The position numbers and the translations under genes are program-made. A stretch of DNA of 64,000 bases, from the NCBI RefSeq assembly GCF_020091405.1, contig NZ_CP081903.1:2046001-2110000 (forward strand), read 5' to 3'. Under the pieces are notes generated by a model. It saw nothing but the letters and a program-made list of their open reading frames with translations, was not told the origin of the DNA and made no database searches. Source of the DNA: Bacteroides cellulosilyticus. Its GTDB lineage: Bacteria; Bacteroidota; Bacteroidia; Bacteroidales; Bacteroidaceae. Below, piece by piece: positions 1-9,519 of the stretch; within the stretch, counting starts at the first letter, position 1; each line of letters opens with the position of its first letter.

Positions 1-798
1 CTGACCGACCAGGAGGCCGAAGCTATCATTGCCAAGGATCGTGAATCGCACCAACGCGACTTGTACGAGAGCATCGAAAAGGGTGACTTCCCGAAGTGGC
101 AATTCCAGATACAGCTGATGACGGAAGAGCAGGCGGACGAATACCGCATCAATCCGTTCGACCTTACAAAGGTGTGGCCGCACAAAGATTTCCCGCTTCA
201 GGATGTAGGTATCCTGGAACTGAACCGTAATCCGGAAAACTACTTTGCCGAAGTAGAGCAAGCGGCTTTCAATCCGCAGAATATAGTGGAAGGCATCGGT
301 TTCTCTCCCGACAAAATGTTGCAGGGACGCCTTTTCTCTTATGGTGATGCACAGCGTTACCGCTTGGGAGTGAATGCGGAACAGATTCCGGTAAACAAAC
401 CCCGTTGCCCGTTCCATGCTTACCATCGTGACGGTGCCATGCGTGTAGACGGTAATTACGGCAGTGCCAAGAGCTACGAGCCCAACAGTTACGGTGAATG
501 GCAAGACTCTCCCGAGAAGAAAGAACCGCCTTTGAAAGTTCATGGCGACGTTTATAACTACAACGAACGTGAGTATGATGATGATTACTACAGCCAGCCG
601 GGTGATCTTTTCCGCCTGATGTCCGTCGAAGATCAGCAACTGACGTGCGAAAATACAGCCCGTGCCATGGGTGATGCCGAACTCTTCATTAAGCAACGCC
701 ATGTGCGCAACTGTTATAAAGCTGATCCGGCCTATGGTACAGGCGTAGCCAAAGCTTTAGGTCTTGACCTGGATGAAGCATTGAAAGCAACCCGATAG
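1..798 (+). CDS. katA: Catalase, C-terminal part (5' end outside window)
   Basis: Open from the first base in frame 1 to TAG at 796-798, giving about 265 residues of the C-terminal part of a haem catalase, which dismutates hydrogen peroxide to water and oxygen in the cytoplasm. The sequence shows the proximal haem-ligand signature [14 protein letters not shown], with the axial Tyr in the R-x-F-x-Y-x-D pattern, followed by [17 protein letters not shown], typical of small-subunit catalases. The C-terminus ([27 protein letters not shown]) ends like a clade 3 enzyme, with no flavodoxin-like extension. The start codon and distal haem site lie outside the window. It converges with the AraC gene on the other strand. 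Confidence 0.95.
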   Translation: MTDQEAEAIIAKDRESHQRDLYESIEKGDFPKWQFQIQLMTEEQADEYRINPFDLTKVWPHKDFPLQDVGILELNRNPENYFAEVEQAAFNPQNIVEGIGFSPDKMLQGRLFSYGDAQRYRLGVNAEQIPVNKPRCPFHAYHRDGAMRVDGNYGSAKSYEPNSYGEWQDSPEKKEPPLKVHGDVYNYNEREYDDDYYSQPGDLFRLMSVEDQQLTCENTARAMGDAELFIKQRHVRNCYKADPAYGTGVAKALGLDLDEALKATR

Positions 799-830
799 TT
801 AAGGGATGTCCTGAACAACACTAAGGCCCT

Positions 831-926
831 ATATGCAAAAGATGGCATCTATTACATCAAAAGATGCCATCTTTTACAGTGGAAGATGCCACCTTTTGCA
901 ACGAAAGATGGCATCTTTTGCATATC
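831..926. repeat. 22-bp-period array of palindromic word GATGGCATC/GATGCCATC
   Basis: Between convergent katA and araC. The nonamer GATGGCATC or its complement starts at 841, 863, 885 (one mismatch, GATGCCACC) and 907, exactly 22 bp apart. Each copy sits inside a longer palindrome of the form AAAAGATGCCATCTTTT. The outer copies are extended to ATATGCAAAAGATGGCATC (831-849) and GATGGCATCTTTTGCATAT (908-926), which form an inverted repeat. It may also terminate transcription from both sides, but the regular step is not explained by that. Confidence 0.9.
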
Positions 927-965
927 CGGGATAAGGGATGGATGTGGTATGGCTTAACCTTGAGG

Positions 966-1832
966 TTAATACTTAATAAGCATCTGTTGCAAGAACATAC
1001 GGTATTCTTGCGGTGTACTCCCTTTCTTCTTCTTGAATATCCTTATAAAATTAGATAAGTTATTGAAGCCGCAAGTATAGCAGATCTCGGCTACCGTGTG
1101 GGTTGTTTCTGCCAATAGCTGGCAAGCGCGGGCTATCCGCAGGTTCGTGATATAATCGATGAATGTGCAATTCGTCTTTTTTTTGAAGAAATGACTGAAT
1201 GCAGATTCGGACATATTCACCAGTTGCGCCACGTCGCCCAGCTTAATCGGTTCTTCAAAGTTCTTCTCGATATAGTCGCAGACTTTGGCTATCCGTCGGC
1301 TTTTGGAAGTGCGTACGGTGTCTTTGGTATCATATTGGTTGCTGACTAAGATGTGACGGTCGGCAATAGAAAGCTCATGCAGGATAGAGAAAAACTCCAA
1401 TACCGTATGGAACCCCTGCATCCGGGTCAGCTTGATAATCTTATCTTTCATCACCAGTTGGGTTTGTCTGGAAAAGCCAATGCCCCGTTGTGATTCAAGC
1501 AGCAGTTGTTTGATGGGGTTGAATAAGCGTTTTTCCAATATCGGAAAGTTCAGTAGCTTGTCCGAGAACTGGATGGTAATCACATGGTTTCCTTCTACTA
1601 CTTCTCCTTTCCAGGCGTGCGGAAGGTTGGGACCTATCATGATGAGGTCCAGGGCTTCGAAAGCCTCTACCGAATCCCCAACGATGCGGCTTCCGTAGGT
1701 GTCCATAACCAGGTTGATTTCATAGTCCGGATGATAATGTACCGGATAGTCGAACTTGGCGTTCGGATGATTGAGTACAATGAACAGGTCATCCGCGGCA
1801 ATGGGAGTGATTTCTTTTTGTATGTCTTTCAT
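966..1832 (-). CDS. AraC-family transcriptional regulator of the mannan locus
   Basis: 288-residue regulator. Residues about 20-110 form a cupin-like sensor domain (NHPNAKFDYPVHYHPDYEINLV, GPNLPHAW). The C-terminal ~100 residues are a double helix-turn-helix AraC domain (KLGDVAQLVNMSESAFSHFF; AEICYTCGFNNLSNFIRIFK). It is transcribed away from the symporter-GH130 genes, from a -7 box at 1855-1862. Its probable target is the 18-bp element found upstream of both the symporter and susC. Regulation of a polysaccharide locus by an AraC protein rather than a hybrid two-component sensor or ECF sigma factor is the less common arrangement in Bacteroides. The sugar effector cannot be read from the sequence. 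Confidence 0.9.
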   Translation of the reverse strand: MKDIQKEITPIAADDLFIVLNHPNAKFDYPVHYHPDYEINLVMDTYGSRIVGDSVEAFEALDLIMIGPNLPHAWKGEVVEGNHVITIQFSDKLLNFPILEKRLFNPIKQLLLESQRGIGFSRQTQLVMKDKIIKLTRMQGFHTVLEFFSILHELSIADRHILVSNQYDTKDTVRTSKSRRIAKVCDYIEKNFEEPIKLGDVAQLVNMSESAFSHFFKKKTNCTFIDYITNLRIARACQLLAETTHTVAEICYTCGFNNLSNFIRIFKKKKGSTPQEYRMFLQQMLIKY

Positions 1833-1854
1833 GGTCGTAGTTGTTTCTCTCTTG

Positions 1855-1862
1855 CAAAGCTA
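1855..1862 (-). promoter_or_regulatory. Promoter -7 element of the AraC gene
   Basis: CAAAGCTA on the plus strand reads TAGCTTTG on the minus strand, a match to the Bacteroides -7 consensus TAnnTTTG. It lies 22 bp upstream of the AraC start codon (1832). No clear -33 TTTG was seen. Confidence 0.6.
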
Positions 1863-1890
1863 CGAATTCTAATGAAAATACAGTCAGGTA

Positions 1891-1908
1891 TTCAAAAAAG
1901 TACAATCA
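1891..1908 (+). promoter_or_regulatory. Candidate AraC operator, copy 1 (symporter promoter)
   Basis: TTCAAAAAAGTACAATCA, identical over 18 bp to 4734-4751 upstream of susC. In both places the first base is exactly 57 bp before the first base of the -7 box, as expected for an activator bound just upstream of RNA polymerase. The AraC gene starts 59 bp away on the other strand. Confidence 0.7.
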
Positions 1909-1947
1909 ATAGACAGAATATCATAAGCGAATTATCAGAATCCCCTC

Positions 1948-1955
1948 TATTTTTG
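1948..1955 (+). promoter_or_regulatory. Promoter -7 element for symporter-GH130
   Basis: TATTTTTG matches TAnnTTTG and lies 34 bp before the ATG at 1989. It places transcription initiation downstream of the longer upstream reading frame, so it fixes the start of the symporter. Confidence 0.7.
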
Positions 1956-1988
1956 CAACATGAATTCAAAACAATTAATTTCTATGCT

Positions 1989-3566
1989 ATGGAGACATTT
2001 TCAATAAGCAATTTAGATCTTGTAATAGTCCTTGTTTATTTGGCCTTTATCATCTGGTGGGGGCTGAAGAATGGTAAGAGCTCAGACTCCCAATCCTATT
2101 TTCTGGCGGGACGCTCAATGCCTTGGTGGGTAGTGGGGTTGTCGCTGTTTGCTGCCAGTATTTCAAGTACCACTTTGATAGGTCAGTCCGGTGATGCTTA
2201 TCACACGGGTATCGCTGTGTTTAATTATAACCTGACGGGTATTGTGGTAATGGTGTTCTTTGCAGTTTTCCTGCTACCTCTTTATATTAAGTCGGGTATA
2301 TTCACGATACCGGAATTTCTGGAGAAGCGTTTTGACCGCCGTTCGCGCTATTACTTCTCTGCCATTTGCATCATAGGAAACATTTTCCTGGACGCTGCCG
2401 GGGCTTTGTATGCTGCTGCGCTGATTATTAAGCTGATACTTCCCGATGCTGATTTGCAACTGATCATTATTGTGTTTGCGATTATTGCTGCATCTTATAC
2501 TATCCCGGGTGGTTTGTCTTCTGCCATTAATGCGGAATTGATACAGGCTGTCATTCTTATATTAGGATCTATCTTGCTGACTTTCTACTGTTTCCAGCAA
2601 GGCGGGGATTATTTCTATCAGTTGTTCGCCAGTGGTGATATATCGGTGAAGCTGATTCGTCCGTTGACGGATACGGCCACTCCCTGGCTGGGGCTGATAG
2701 TCGGTATGCCGGTTCTGGGCATCTATTTCTGGGCAAATAACCAGACGTTGGTGCAGCGTGTATTGAGTTCGAAGTCAGTGGATGAGGGGCGTAAGGGGGT
2801 ATTGTTTACGGGTTTCCTTACCATGCTGACTCTTTTTATCATTGCCATACCGGGTGTGATTGCCCGCCATTTGTTTCCGGGGCTTGAAAAGCCGGATATG
2901 GTATATCCCAATATGGTGCTTCAGCTGATACCGGTGGGATTGTTGGGCATCATGCTGGCAGCGCTTTTGTCTGCTTTGACTTCTACTTTGAGCGCTATTC
3001 TTAACTCTACGTCTACACTGTTCACAATGGACTTCTATGCGCAATATAATAAGAATGCCAGTTCCCAGAAACTCGTGATTATCGGAAAGATAACCTCTTG
3101 CGTCATTATTGTTGCGGCTGCCTTATGGGCACCTCAGATCGGGAAGTTCGGTTCGTTGCTGAAGTATTATCAGGAGATGCTTTCTTACATTGCTCCGCCT
3201 GTTGTTGCGGCATTTTTGCTGGGTGTGTTTAATAAGCGTGTGAATGGAAATGGTGCTTTTGCCGGTCTGCTCAGTGGCTTGGCTATAGCGGTTGTGATGC
3301 TTTTCTATAAGAATGAAATATTTGGCGATATGCACTTCCTGTTGATTGTTCCTTTCTTGTTGGCGGTGAGCGGGATCGTTATTTATCTGGTCAGTATGTG
3401 CTATTCGAAACCGGTTGCCGAAAGGCTTGTGGATACCACCTTCTCCATGCGTGAACTGAAAGCGGAGTTCCGGGCGAACCGTGCTCTGGTATGGTACAAG
3501 AATTATCATTCATGGGCGATTGTCCTGTTGGTGTTGAGTGTATTGATATGGATTATATTCAGTTGA
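1989..3566 (+). CDS. Sodium:solute symporter (SSS family), probable manno-oligosaccharide importer
   Basis: Inner-membrane Na+/sugar symporter of 525 residues with about 13-14 hydrophobic helices (first: DLVIVLVYLAFIIWWGLK). The motif SDSQSYFLAGRSMPWWVVGLSLFAASISS is typical of SSS transporters. The reading frame is open back to 1584, but the -7 box at 1948-1955 and the divergent AraC gene make ATG 1989 the start. GH130 follows 29 bp downstream, probably in the same transcript. B. fragilis and related species place a symporter beside GH130 and GH26 in mannan catabolism, importing disaccharides for cytoplasmic phosphorolysis. Exact substrate is inferred from context. Confidence 0.88.
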   Translation: METFSISNLDLVIVLVYLAFIIWWGLKNGKSSDSQSYFLAGRSMPWWVVGLSLFAASISSTTLIGQSGDAYHTGIAVFNYNLTGIVVMVFFAVFLLPLYIKSGIFTIPEFLEKRFDRRSRYYFSAICIIGNIFLDAAGALYAAALIIKLILPDADLQLIIIVFAIIAASYTIPGGLSSAINAELIQAVILILGSILLTFYCFQQGGDYFYQLFASGDISVKLIRPLTDTATPWLGLIVGMPVLGIYFWANNQTLVQRVLSSKSVDEGRKGVLFTGFLTMLTLFIIAIPGVIARHLFPGLEKPDMVYPNMVLQLIPVGLLGIMLAALLSALTSTLSAILNSTSTLFTMDFYAQYNKNASSQKLVIIGKITSCVIIVAAALWAPQIGKFGSLLKYYQEMLSYIAPPVVAAFLLGVFNKRVNGNGAFAGLLSGLAIAVVMLFYKNEIFGDMHFLLIVPFLLAVSGIVIYLVSMCYSKPVAERLVDTTFSMRELKAEFRANRALVWYKNYHSWAIVLLVLSVLIWIIFS

Positions 3567-3595
3567 TTATTATATAATTATAAAGAAATAAGAAG

Positions 3596-4627
3596 ATGAA
3601 ATTAAAGAAGTTTGAGGGAAATCCGATACTTTCCCCGTTGGATTCGAATGATTGGGAATCGTTGGTAACCTGCAATCCCGGAGTGGTTTATGACAATGGT
3701 ACGTTCTATATGCTGTACAGAGCTGCGGGAAATGATGCCGAACATGTGATCCGTTTAGGATTGGCCACCAGTAAAGACGGATTCCACTTTGAGCGTGTAT
3801 CCGATGTTCCGGTGTTCGGCCCCAGTGAGGACGGTCCTGATTCGGGTTGTGTGGAAGATCCCCGCATTGTGAAGTACGATACGGAGTATTACATCACTTA
3901 TGCCTATCGTCCGTATGCACCGGGGCAATATTGGAACTTCAGCCATGATGAAGTGTTGTTGCCGGATTGCGGTAGTGATGCTCCTATGGCTCTCCGTAAA
4001 AATCTGGGTAATACGGGATTGGCTGTTACTACTGATTTCCGTGAGTTTAAGAGACTGGGACGTCTGACCTCTCCGGTATTGGACGACAGGGATGTTATTC
4101 TTTTCCCGGAGAAAGTTCAGGGAAAGTATGTGATGCTGCATCGTCCTAAAGAATACATAGGCGGTGAGTATGGCGTGGATTATCCATCCATCTGGATGAA
4201 GTTCTCGGATGATCTGTTGAATTGGGAGGATAAGGAAAGCCATTTGCTGATTACCGGAACCGAGAACTCATGGGAGGAAAAGTTGGGCGGAAGTACTCCT
4301 CCGCTTAAAACGGAAAAGGGTTGGCTGGTGCTGTATCATGGTGTGGAGCATGGCGGACGGGGATACTATCGTGTTGGCGCTTTGCTGCTTGACCTGGAAA
4401 ATCCGCTGCACATTCTGGCTAAAACTCCTCAACCTATACTTGAACCGGAACTGGATTTTGAAACGTCCGGTCTGTATAATGGTTGTGTATTTCCTACAGG
4501 AAATGTAATTGTGGACGGCGAACTCTTCGTATACTATGGCAGTGCCGATAAATATGTCTGTGTAGCTACTTGCGCCGTTGATGAATTACTTGATTATCTA
4601 CTTTCCGATAGCTGTAGATTGCACTAA
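3596..4627 (+). CDS. GH130 mannoside phosphorylase or mannosidase
   Basis: 343 residues with no signal peptide, so cytoplasmic. It has the five-bladed propeller features of GH130: NPILSP near the N-terminus, CNPGVVYDNGTFYMLYRA, the catalytic-acid motif VEDPRIV, LHRPKEY, the conserved GWLVLYHGV, and a late VYYGSAD. Known GH130 members either phosphorolyse beta-1,4-mannosides (for example mannosyl-glucose or mannosyl-GlcNAc) or act on beta-1,2-mannosides. The sequence is not like B. fragilis mannosyl-glucose phosphorylase (GH130_1), which is longer and starts differently, so the subfamily is open. Position after a symporter in a GH26/GH2 mannanolytic locus favours intracellular cleavage of imported beta-mannobiose-type sugars. 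Confidence 0.85.
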   Translation: MKLKKFEGNPILSPLDSNDWESLVTCNPGVVYDNGTFYMLYRAAGNDAEHVIRLGLATSKDGFHFERVSDVPVFGPSEDGPDSGCVEDPRIVKYDTEYYITYAYRPYAPGQYWNFSHDEVLLPDCGSDAPMALRKNLGNTGLAVTTDFREFKRLGRLTSPVLDDRDVILFPEKVQGKYVMLHRPKEYIGGEYGVDYPSIWMKFSDDLLNWEDKESHLLITGTENSWEEKLGGSTPPLKTEKGWLVLYHGVEHGGRGYYRVGALLLDLENPLHILAKTPQPILEPELDFETSGLYNGCVFPTGNVIVDGELFVYYGSADKYVCVATCAVDELLDYLLSDSCRLH

Positions 4628-4874
4628 ATCCCCTTTTGTTATTGATCTCTTATAGTTATCCCATGTAAATGCGATAATTGATACCTCTTGCAAATAAAAC
4701 GGTAGCAGGGTGTGGATTATAGCCGGAAAAACGTTCAAAAAAGTACAATCATTGAACAAGTAATATAAATGCTGTCATTCATAATCCTCTTACTTTTGTC
4801 CTATCATGATATAGCTAATGAAAAATAGAATTCTATGAATGTAAAATGTGTGTTTTCTTTAATTCTTGATAAGT
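4628..4874 (+). promoter_or_regulatory. susC promoter region with operator copy 2
   Basis: Non-coding gap upstream of susC. It holds the second 18-bp candidate AraC site TTCAAAAAAGTACAATCA (4734-4751), and the -7 box TACTTTTG at 4791-4798, again 57 bp downstream of the element's first base. The predicted leader is about 70 nt. No ribosome-binding AGGAGG is seen, which is normal for Bacteroides. No terminator was recognised after GH130. Confidence 0.7.
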
Positions 4875-7800
4875 ATGAAAAATGAATCAAAAAGTTGGTG
4901 GCATGTATTTTTGTCCTGGCAGATAGTGGCATTATGCATATTCTTTAGTAACATTCCCGTTTCTTATGCACAGTCACCGGATAAAATAACAGTTGCCGGC
5001 TGTGTAAAGGATGCAGCAGGAGACTTCCTGATTGGCGCTACTGTGCAAGTCAAAGGAATATCCGGCGGAACGATTACCGATATCGATGGTAATTATATAT
5101 TGAAAGATGTGCCGCGTACGGCAACATTGGTGTTTTCTTATGTAGGTATGCAAAATAAGGAAGTGCCCGTCAATGGGAAGAGTACGATCAATGTAACTCT
5201 GCTTGACGATGCACTTCAACTGGAGCAGGTAGTGGTGATAGGCTACGGTAGTGTGAAGAAGAGTGACGTTACAGGTTCGGTTACGTCCGTCAAGACGGAG
5301 GCCCTGAAAGAAATCCCCGCCAATTCGGTGGAAGGATTGTTACAGGGACGTGCAGCCGGTCTGCAAGTCATCAATTCTTCACAGGACCCGGGAGCCGGCG
5401 CTACGGTGCGTATCCGTGGTGGTAGTTCGTTGCGTGGTTCCAATGCTCCACTGGTGGTAGTGGATGGCTTTCCGTTGGGAGATGCCGGAGATCTGAAGCA
5501 GATCAATCCGTCGGATATCGTGAATATGGAAATCCTGAAAGATGCTTCAGCCTCTGCTATTTATGGCTCCCGTGGTGCGAACGGTGTTATTATGATTACA
5601 ACAAAGCGTGCGAAGACAGGGACTACCAACATAACGGTTCGCCAGCAGATTACCCTTTCGCAGTTTGATACGAAACTTGATTTGTGGCGCGACCCCGTAT
5701 TGATGGCTTCCTTAAACAACGAGTCGCGCATCAATGGAGGGCTTGATCCGCTTTATGTGGGAAAAGTAAGTTCCACCGGTGTTTACTATCCATCGGTAGA
5801 AGAACTGCAAACTACCTGGACTACCAATACCCGTTGGGATGATCTGGTATTCCGTGACACTCCGGTTTCCAATAATACCACTGCTACGATTTCCAGTTCC
5901 AATGACCGGACTGTTTTCAATCTTAGCGCTAATTTCTATACGGATAATGGTATGTATATAAAAGATGACTACACAAAAGGTGGATACAATTTGAGTGTAG
6001 ACCATAATATATATGATAACTTCAAAGTACGCTTTTCCAATATCCTTTCCCGCGGTGTGCGCAATGCCAACGGTGGCTTGGCTTACTGGAGAAACCCTAT
6101 TTATCCGGTTTATGACGAAAACGGGGACTATTATCTGACCAATGCAAGTGACTTCAGCCATCCGATGGCGATTACAGACTTGCAGAAGAATGAAACCAAG
6201 TCTTTGGATGTCATCTCTTCCGTAGCGCTGGAATGGCAACTCTTCCCTTTCCTGAAACTGACTTCCCAATTGAACTATAAGTTTGGTAAGTCCGTATCCG
6301 ACAGGTACTATCCGAAGAAATATACCGAAGCCGGAGAATTCAGCAACGGCCAGGCAGAGATAGAGAACTGGGAAGGGCACAATCTGGTTTCTGAAACTTT
6401 CGCCAACTTCCAGAAGAAATTCGACAAGCATGACATCGGTGTCATGGTAGGTTATTCTTATGAATACTATATGTCCAGAAGTTCCGGTCTGACGGGTAAG
6501 GATTTTGTGAACGAAGCATTGGGCAATGAGAATATGGGTGCCGGAAATCCGGAGAAGAATGAAATATGGAATGGATATTCGGATAATAAACTCGTTTCGG
6601 GAATGTTCCGCCTGAACTATGTATACGATAATAAGTATCTGCTGACCTTGACGGCTCGTGCCGATGGTTCCTCTAAATTCGGTAAGAATAACAAGTGGGC
6701 TATGTTCCCTTCAGGAGCTGTCAGCTGGAAAGCGCATGAAGAATCGTTCATTAAGAATCTGAATGTATTTGATGAGTTGAAGTTCCGTTTCAGCTATGGT
6801 ATTTCCGGTAATCAGGGAATCAGTCCTTATCAGACTTTAAGCCGTTACGGTACGGATAAGTATTATAATGATGGCAGCTGGGCTACTACCATCGGTCCGG
6901 GATATGTTTCCGGCTGGACAGGTCCGGGATGGATTTACCGGGTATGGAGTGGTATCCCGAACCCTGATTTGAAGTGGGAAACAACTGCGCAAGCTGACTT
7001 TGGTATCGACATGGCATTTCTCAACCGCCGTCTGAGAGTTTCTTTTGACTATTATGATAAACAGACCAGCGACTTGCTTCGTGAACGTAATCTGGCTCTG
7101 TCTTCGGGATATGACAAGATGTGGGTGAATGACGGTAAAATCCAGAACCGTGGTTTTGAATTAACGGTAGATGCCGATATCCTGCAAACGAAAGACTGGC
7201 AATTGAGCGGAACCCTGATTTACTCGCGCAACCGCAATAAAGTGAAAGACCTGGGTAACACTTTGGAATCCGGTTTGGTTACCGATCCGATGACGGGGAT
7301 GCTTTTTGAATATTCGGGCAATAGTCTTGAACAATATCGCGACTATACCAATATACTGGCTATCGGCCAACCGGTAAATGTGTTCTATGGATATAAAGTG
7401 GATGGTATTGTCCAGACCCTGAATGAAGGAATCGATGCAGGTTTGTCCGGTGATTACGCTAACCCCGGAGAGTTCAAATACATGAATCTGAATGGAGACA
7501 GCGAAATATCGGAAGCAGATAAGACCATTATTGGTGATCCTAATCCGGATTTTACAGCCAGTTTGGCGTTGAACCTGTCCTGGAAGAAGTTTGATGTGAG
7601 CGTATTCCTTAACGGGGTATTTGGTCAGGACGTGTTGAATACGAAAGCATTCGGTGAGCCCAGTAACTCTCCATTGCGCTGGACACCCGATAATCCGACA
7701 AATAAGTATCCGAGCCTGCGCGACGGTCGTCAGGTGAAGATTTCTGATTGGTGGATAGAGGACGGATCGTTCCTGCGTGTTCAGAATCTGAATATAGGCT

Positions 7801-7982
7801 ATACGTTTGACTTACCGAAAAAGTCATTCCTTTCTAAAGCGCGTATCTATATGAATGCTTCTAATTTATACACTTTCACCAAGTTCAAGGGATACGACCC
7901 CGAAGTAGGGTTGAATGGAGTTTATAGCGGTGGATATCCCCGTTTGCGTAAATGGACTTTCGGACTTGACTTAACCTTCTAA
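4875..7982 (+). CDS. SusC-family TonB-dependent outer-membrane glycan transporter
   Basis: 1035 residues starting at ATG 4875 (an in-frame TTG lies 9 bp upstream). A signal peptide ends near VSYAQS. It is followed by a carboxypeptidase-regulatory-like domain (VAGCVKDAAGDFLIGATVQVKG...TVTFSYVGM-type), the Ton-box/plug region (VVVIGYGSVKKSDVTGSV; GRAAGLQVINSSQDPG; IRGGSSLRGSNAPLVVVDG; ILKDASASAIYGSRGANG), and a 22-strand barrel ending in an aromatic residue (FGLDLTF). It imports oligosaccharides across the outer membrane with energy from TonB. SusD follows 14 bp downstream. Substrate is inferred to be mannan fragments from the GH26 and GH2 neighbours. Confidence 0.95.
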   Translation: MKNESKSWWHVFLSWQIVALCIFFSNIPVSYAQSPDKITVAGCVKDAAGDFLIGATVQVKGISGGTITDIDGNYILKDVPRTATLVFSYVGMQNKEVPVNGKSTINVTLLDDALQLEQVVVIGYGSVKKSDVTGSVTSVKTEALKEIPANSVEGLLQGRAAGLQVINSSQDPGAGATVRIRGGSSLRGSNAPLVVVDGFPLGDAGDLKQINPSDIVNMEILKDASASAIYGSRGANGVIMITTKRAKTGTTNITVRQQITLSQFDTKLDLWRDPVLMASLNNESRINGGLDPLYVGKVSSTGVYYPSVEELQTTWTTNTRWDDLVFRDTPVSNNTTATISSSNDRTVFNLSANFYTDNGMYIKDDYTKGGYNLSVDHNIYDNFKVRFSNILSRGVRNANGGLAYWRNPIYPVYDENGDYYLTNASDFSHPMAITDLQKNETKSLDVISSVALEWQLFPFLKLTSQLNYKFGKSVSDRYYPKKYTEAGEFSNGQAEIENWEGHNLVSETFANFQKKFDKHDIGVMVGYSYEYYMSRSSGLTGKDFVNEALGNENMGAGNPEKNEIWNGYSDNKLVSGMFRLNYVYDNKYLLTLTARADGSSKFGKNNKWAMFPSGAVSWKAHEESFIKNLNVFDELKFRFSYGISGNQGISPYQTLSRYGTDKYYNDGSWATTIGPGYVSGWTGPGWIYRVWSGIPNPDLKWETTAQADFGIDMAFLNRRLRVSFDYYDKQTSDLLRERNLALSSGYDKMWVNDGKIQNRGFELTVDADILQTKDWQLSGTLIYSRNRNKVKDLGNTLESGLVTDPMTGMLFEYSGNSLEQYRDYTNILAIGQPVNVFYGYKVDGIVQTLNEGIDAGLSGDYANPGEFKYMNLNGDSEISEADKTIIGDPNPDFTASLALNLSWKKFDVSVFLNGVFGQDVLNTKAFGEPSNSPLRWTPDNPTNKYPSLRDGRQVKISDWWIEDGSFLRVQNLNIGYTFDLPKKSFLSKARIYMNASNLYTFTKFKGYDPEVGLNGVYSGGYPRLRKWTFGLDLTF

Positions 7983-7996
7983 ATAACTGATACAAT

Positions 7997-9505
7997 ATGA
8001 AAAATAGAATTGTAATATCACTGCTTGCCGGAACCCTGGCATTGGGAGCATGCAATCTGGATGAGACTCCTTACGGGTTCTATTCTGAAGATAATTTCTT
8101 CAAGACGGCAGCCGATGCAGAGGCCGCAGTTATGTATGCGTATGGCACGCTGAACTACTTGGAATATTCCAGAACCATTTTCTTTTTGGGTGATATGGCA
8201 AGTGAAACCATGACGACCAAGTCGGATGCAAGTGCTGACAATCAGGACCTGAATAACTGGAAAGTGGGTAACTTTAAAACAAACGGTTCGTTGGAGAATT
8301 TCTTCAAGTATGCCTTCATCGGGGTGAACCGTGCCAATGCCGTCATTAAAAAAGTTCCGGATGCAGGCTTCAACCAAGAGCAAAAAGACCTTTTTCTGGG
8401 TGAGGCTTATTTCCTCCGCGCCTGGAATTACTTTAACCTGGTGCGTAACTTCGGCCTTGTTCCTTTGCATAAATCAGTAGTGGAAACGGTGGATCAGACT
8501 TCAACCGCTCTTGCGCCTGATATGGATGCCATGTACGACCTGATTCTTTCGGATTGCCGCCGGGCTGCAGAGTTACTGCCTGTTTATGAAACTCCTAAGA
8601 TAGGGCGTGCCGACCGGGTGGCTGCGCAGGCCCTGGCTGCAAAGGCATACTTGTATGTGGCGTCGGCTAAAGAACATGGGGTGAAACTCTATCGTGATAT
8701 GCACCGCGATGCAACAGTCATGTACGACAGTGCAGCATATTTTGCAGGTGAAGTGATTGAAAAGCAGTCGGTATATGGCTTCGAGAGCTCGCTGCTTGAT
8801 ATTTATGACGTTGAGAAAGCACGCGGCAAAGAACATATCTTTATCATGGCGATGGACCGGAGCGGTTCTTCCGAAGGGCAATACTCTAAAATATCCAAGA
8901 TGTTTATTCCTTATATAGACGGAGCCACTCTGTATCTGAAACAGGGGGACAAGGATGAGTATATCCCCACTCATGACGGTTGGGGCGAATATCAGACCAC
9001 GGTTGCTTTTTATAATACTTTTGATGCAAATGATAAGCGTAAAACAGAGCTTATTGTTGATAAAGTCTACAAGGCAGATGGTACGCTGCTGGGAGAATAT
9101 CCCGGAAAGATTCCTTATCCGTTCTGTCGCAAATATATAGACCCGAAGTTTGAAGGTGACAAGACCAGTACCCGGCCTTTCCTGCTCCGTTTCTCTGATG
9201 TGGCGCTTATTTATGCAGAGGCGGCAGGTCCTACGGCTAAGGCTTATGAACTGGTAAACTTCATTCGTAGCCGTGCCGGTTTGGGAGATATGAAACCGAA
9301 TCTGGGGAAAGATGAATTCCGCAGGGAAATACTGAAAGAGAGAACTTTTGAACTTGCCTTTGAAGGCGATCATGTATATGATTTGCGCCGATGGAACCGG
9401 ATTACGACGGATGTTCCCGAGGCGGCCGGGCTTTCGGAAGATCAGGTGACTTTCTATCCGATACCGCAGGCTGAAATAAATTTGAATGGAAGTCTCAGAC
9501 CTTAA
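7997..9505 (+). CDS. SusD-family surface glycan-binding lipoprotein
   Basis: 502 residues. Lipoprotein signal with lipobox LALGAC, then a RagB/SusD fold: N-terminal helices with TPR-like segments (FLGEAYFLRAWNYFNLVRNFG is the usual SusD signature) and the C-terminal conserved blocks LLRFSDVALIYAEAA, FIRSRAGLGD, ILKERTFELAFEGDHVYDLRRW, and YPIPQAEINLN near the end. It caps the SusC barrel and presents glycans for import. Located between susC and a second surface lipoprotein in one operon. Confidence 0.95.
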   Translation: MKNRIVISLLAGTLALGACNLDETPYGFYSEDNFFKTAADAEAAVMYAYGTLNYLEYSRTIFFLGDMASETMTTKSDASADNQDLNNWKVGNFKTNGSLENFFKYAFIGVNRANAVIKKVPDAGFNQEQKDLFLGEAYFLRAWNYFNLVRNFGLVPLHKSVVETVDQTSTALAPDMDAMYDLILSDCRRAAELLPVYETPKIGRADRVAAQALAAKAYLYVASAKEHGVKLYRDMHRDATVMYDSAAYFAGEVIEKQSVYGFESSLLDIYDVEKARGKEHIFIMAMDRSGSSEGQYSKISKMFIPYIDGATLYLKQGDKDEYIPTHDGWGEYQTTVAFYNTFDANDKRKTELIVDKVYKADGTLLGEYPGKIPYPFCRKYIDPKFEGDKTSTRPFLLRFSDVALIYAEAAGPTAKAYELVNFIRSRAGLGDMKPNLGKDEFRREILKERTFELAFEGDHVYDLRRWNRITTDVPEAAGLSEDQVTFYPIPQAEINLNGSLRP

Positions 9506-9519
9506 AAAGAAGTAAGATT

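Noticed and set aside
864..1058. 64-residue plus-strand ORF after katA
   Set aside because: It translates the palindromic array and the antisense of AraC.
1584..1988. Long N-terminal extension of the symporter
   Set aside because: It runs through the divergent AraC gene and over the -7 box at 1948-1955. ATG 1989 gives a normal SSS protein.
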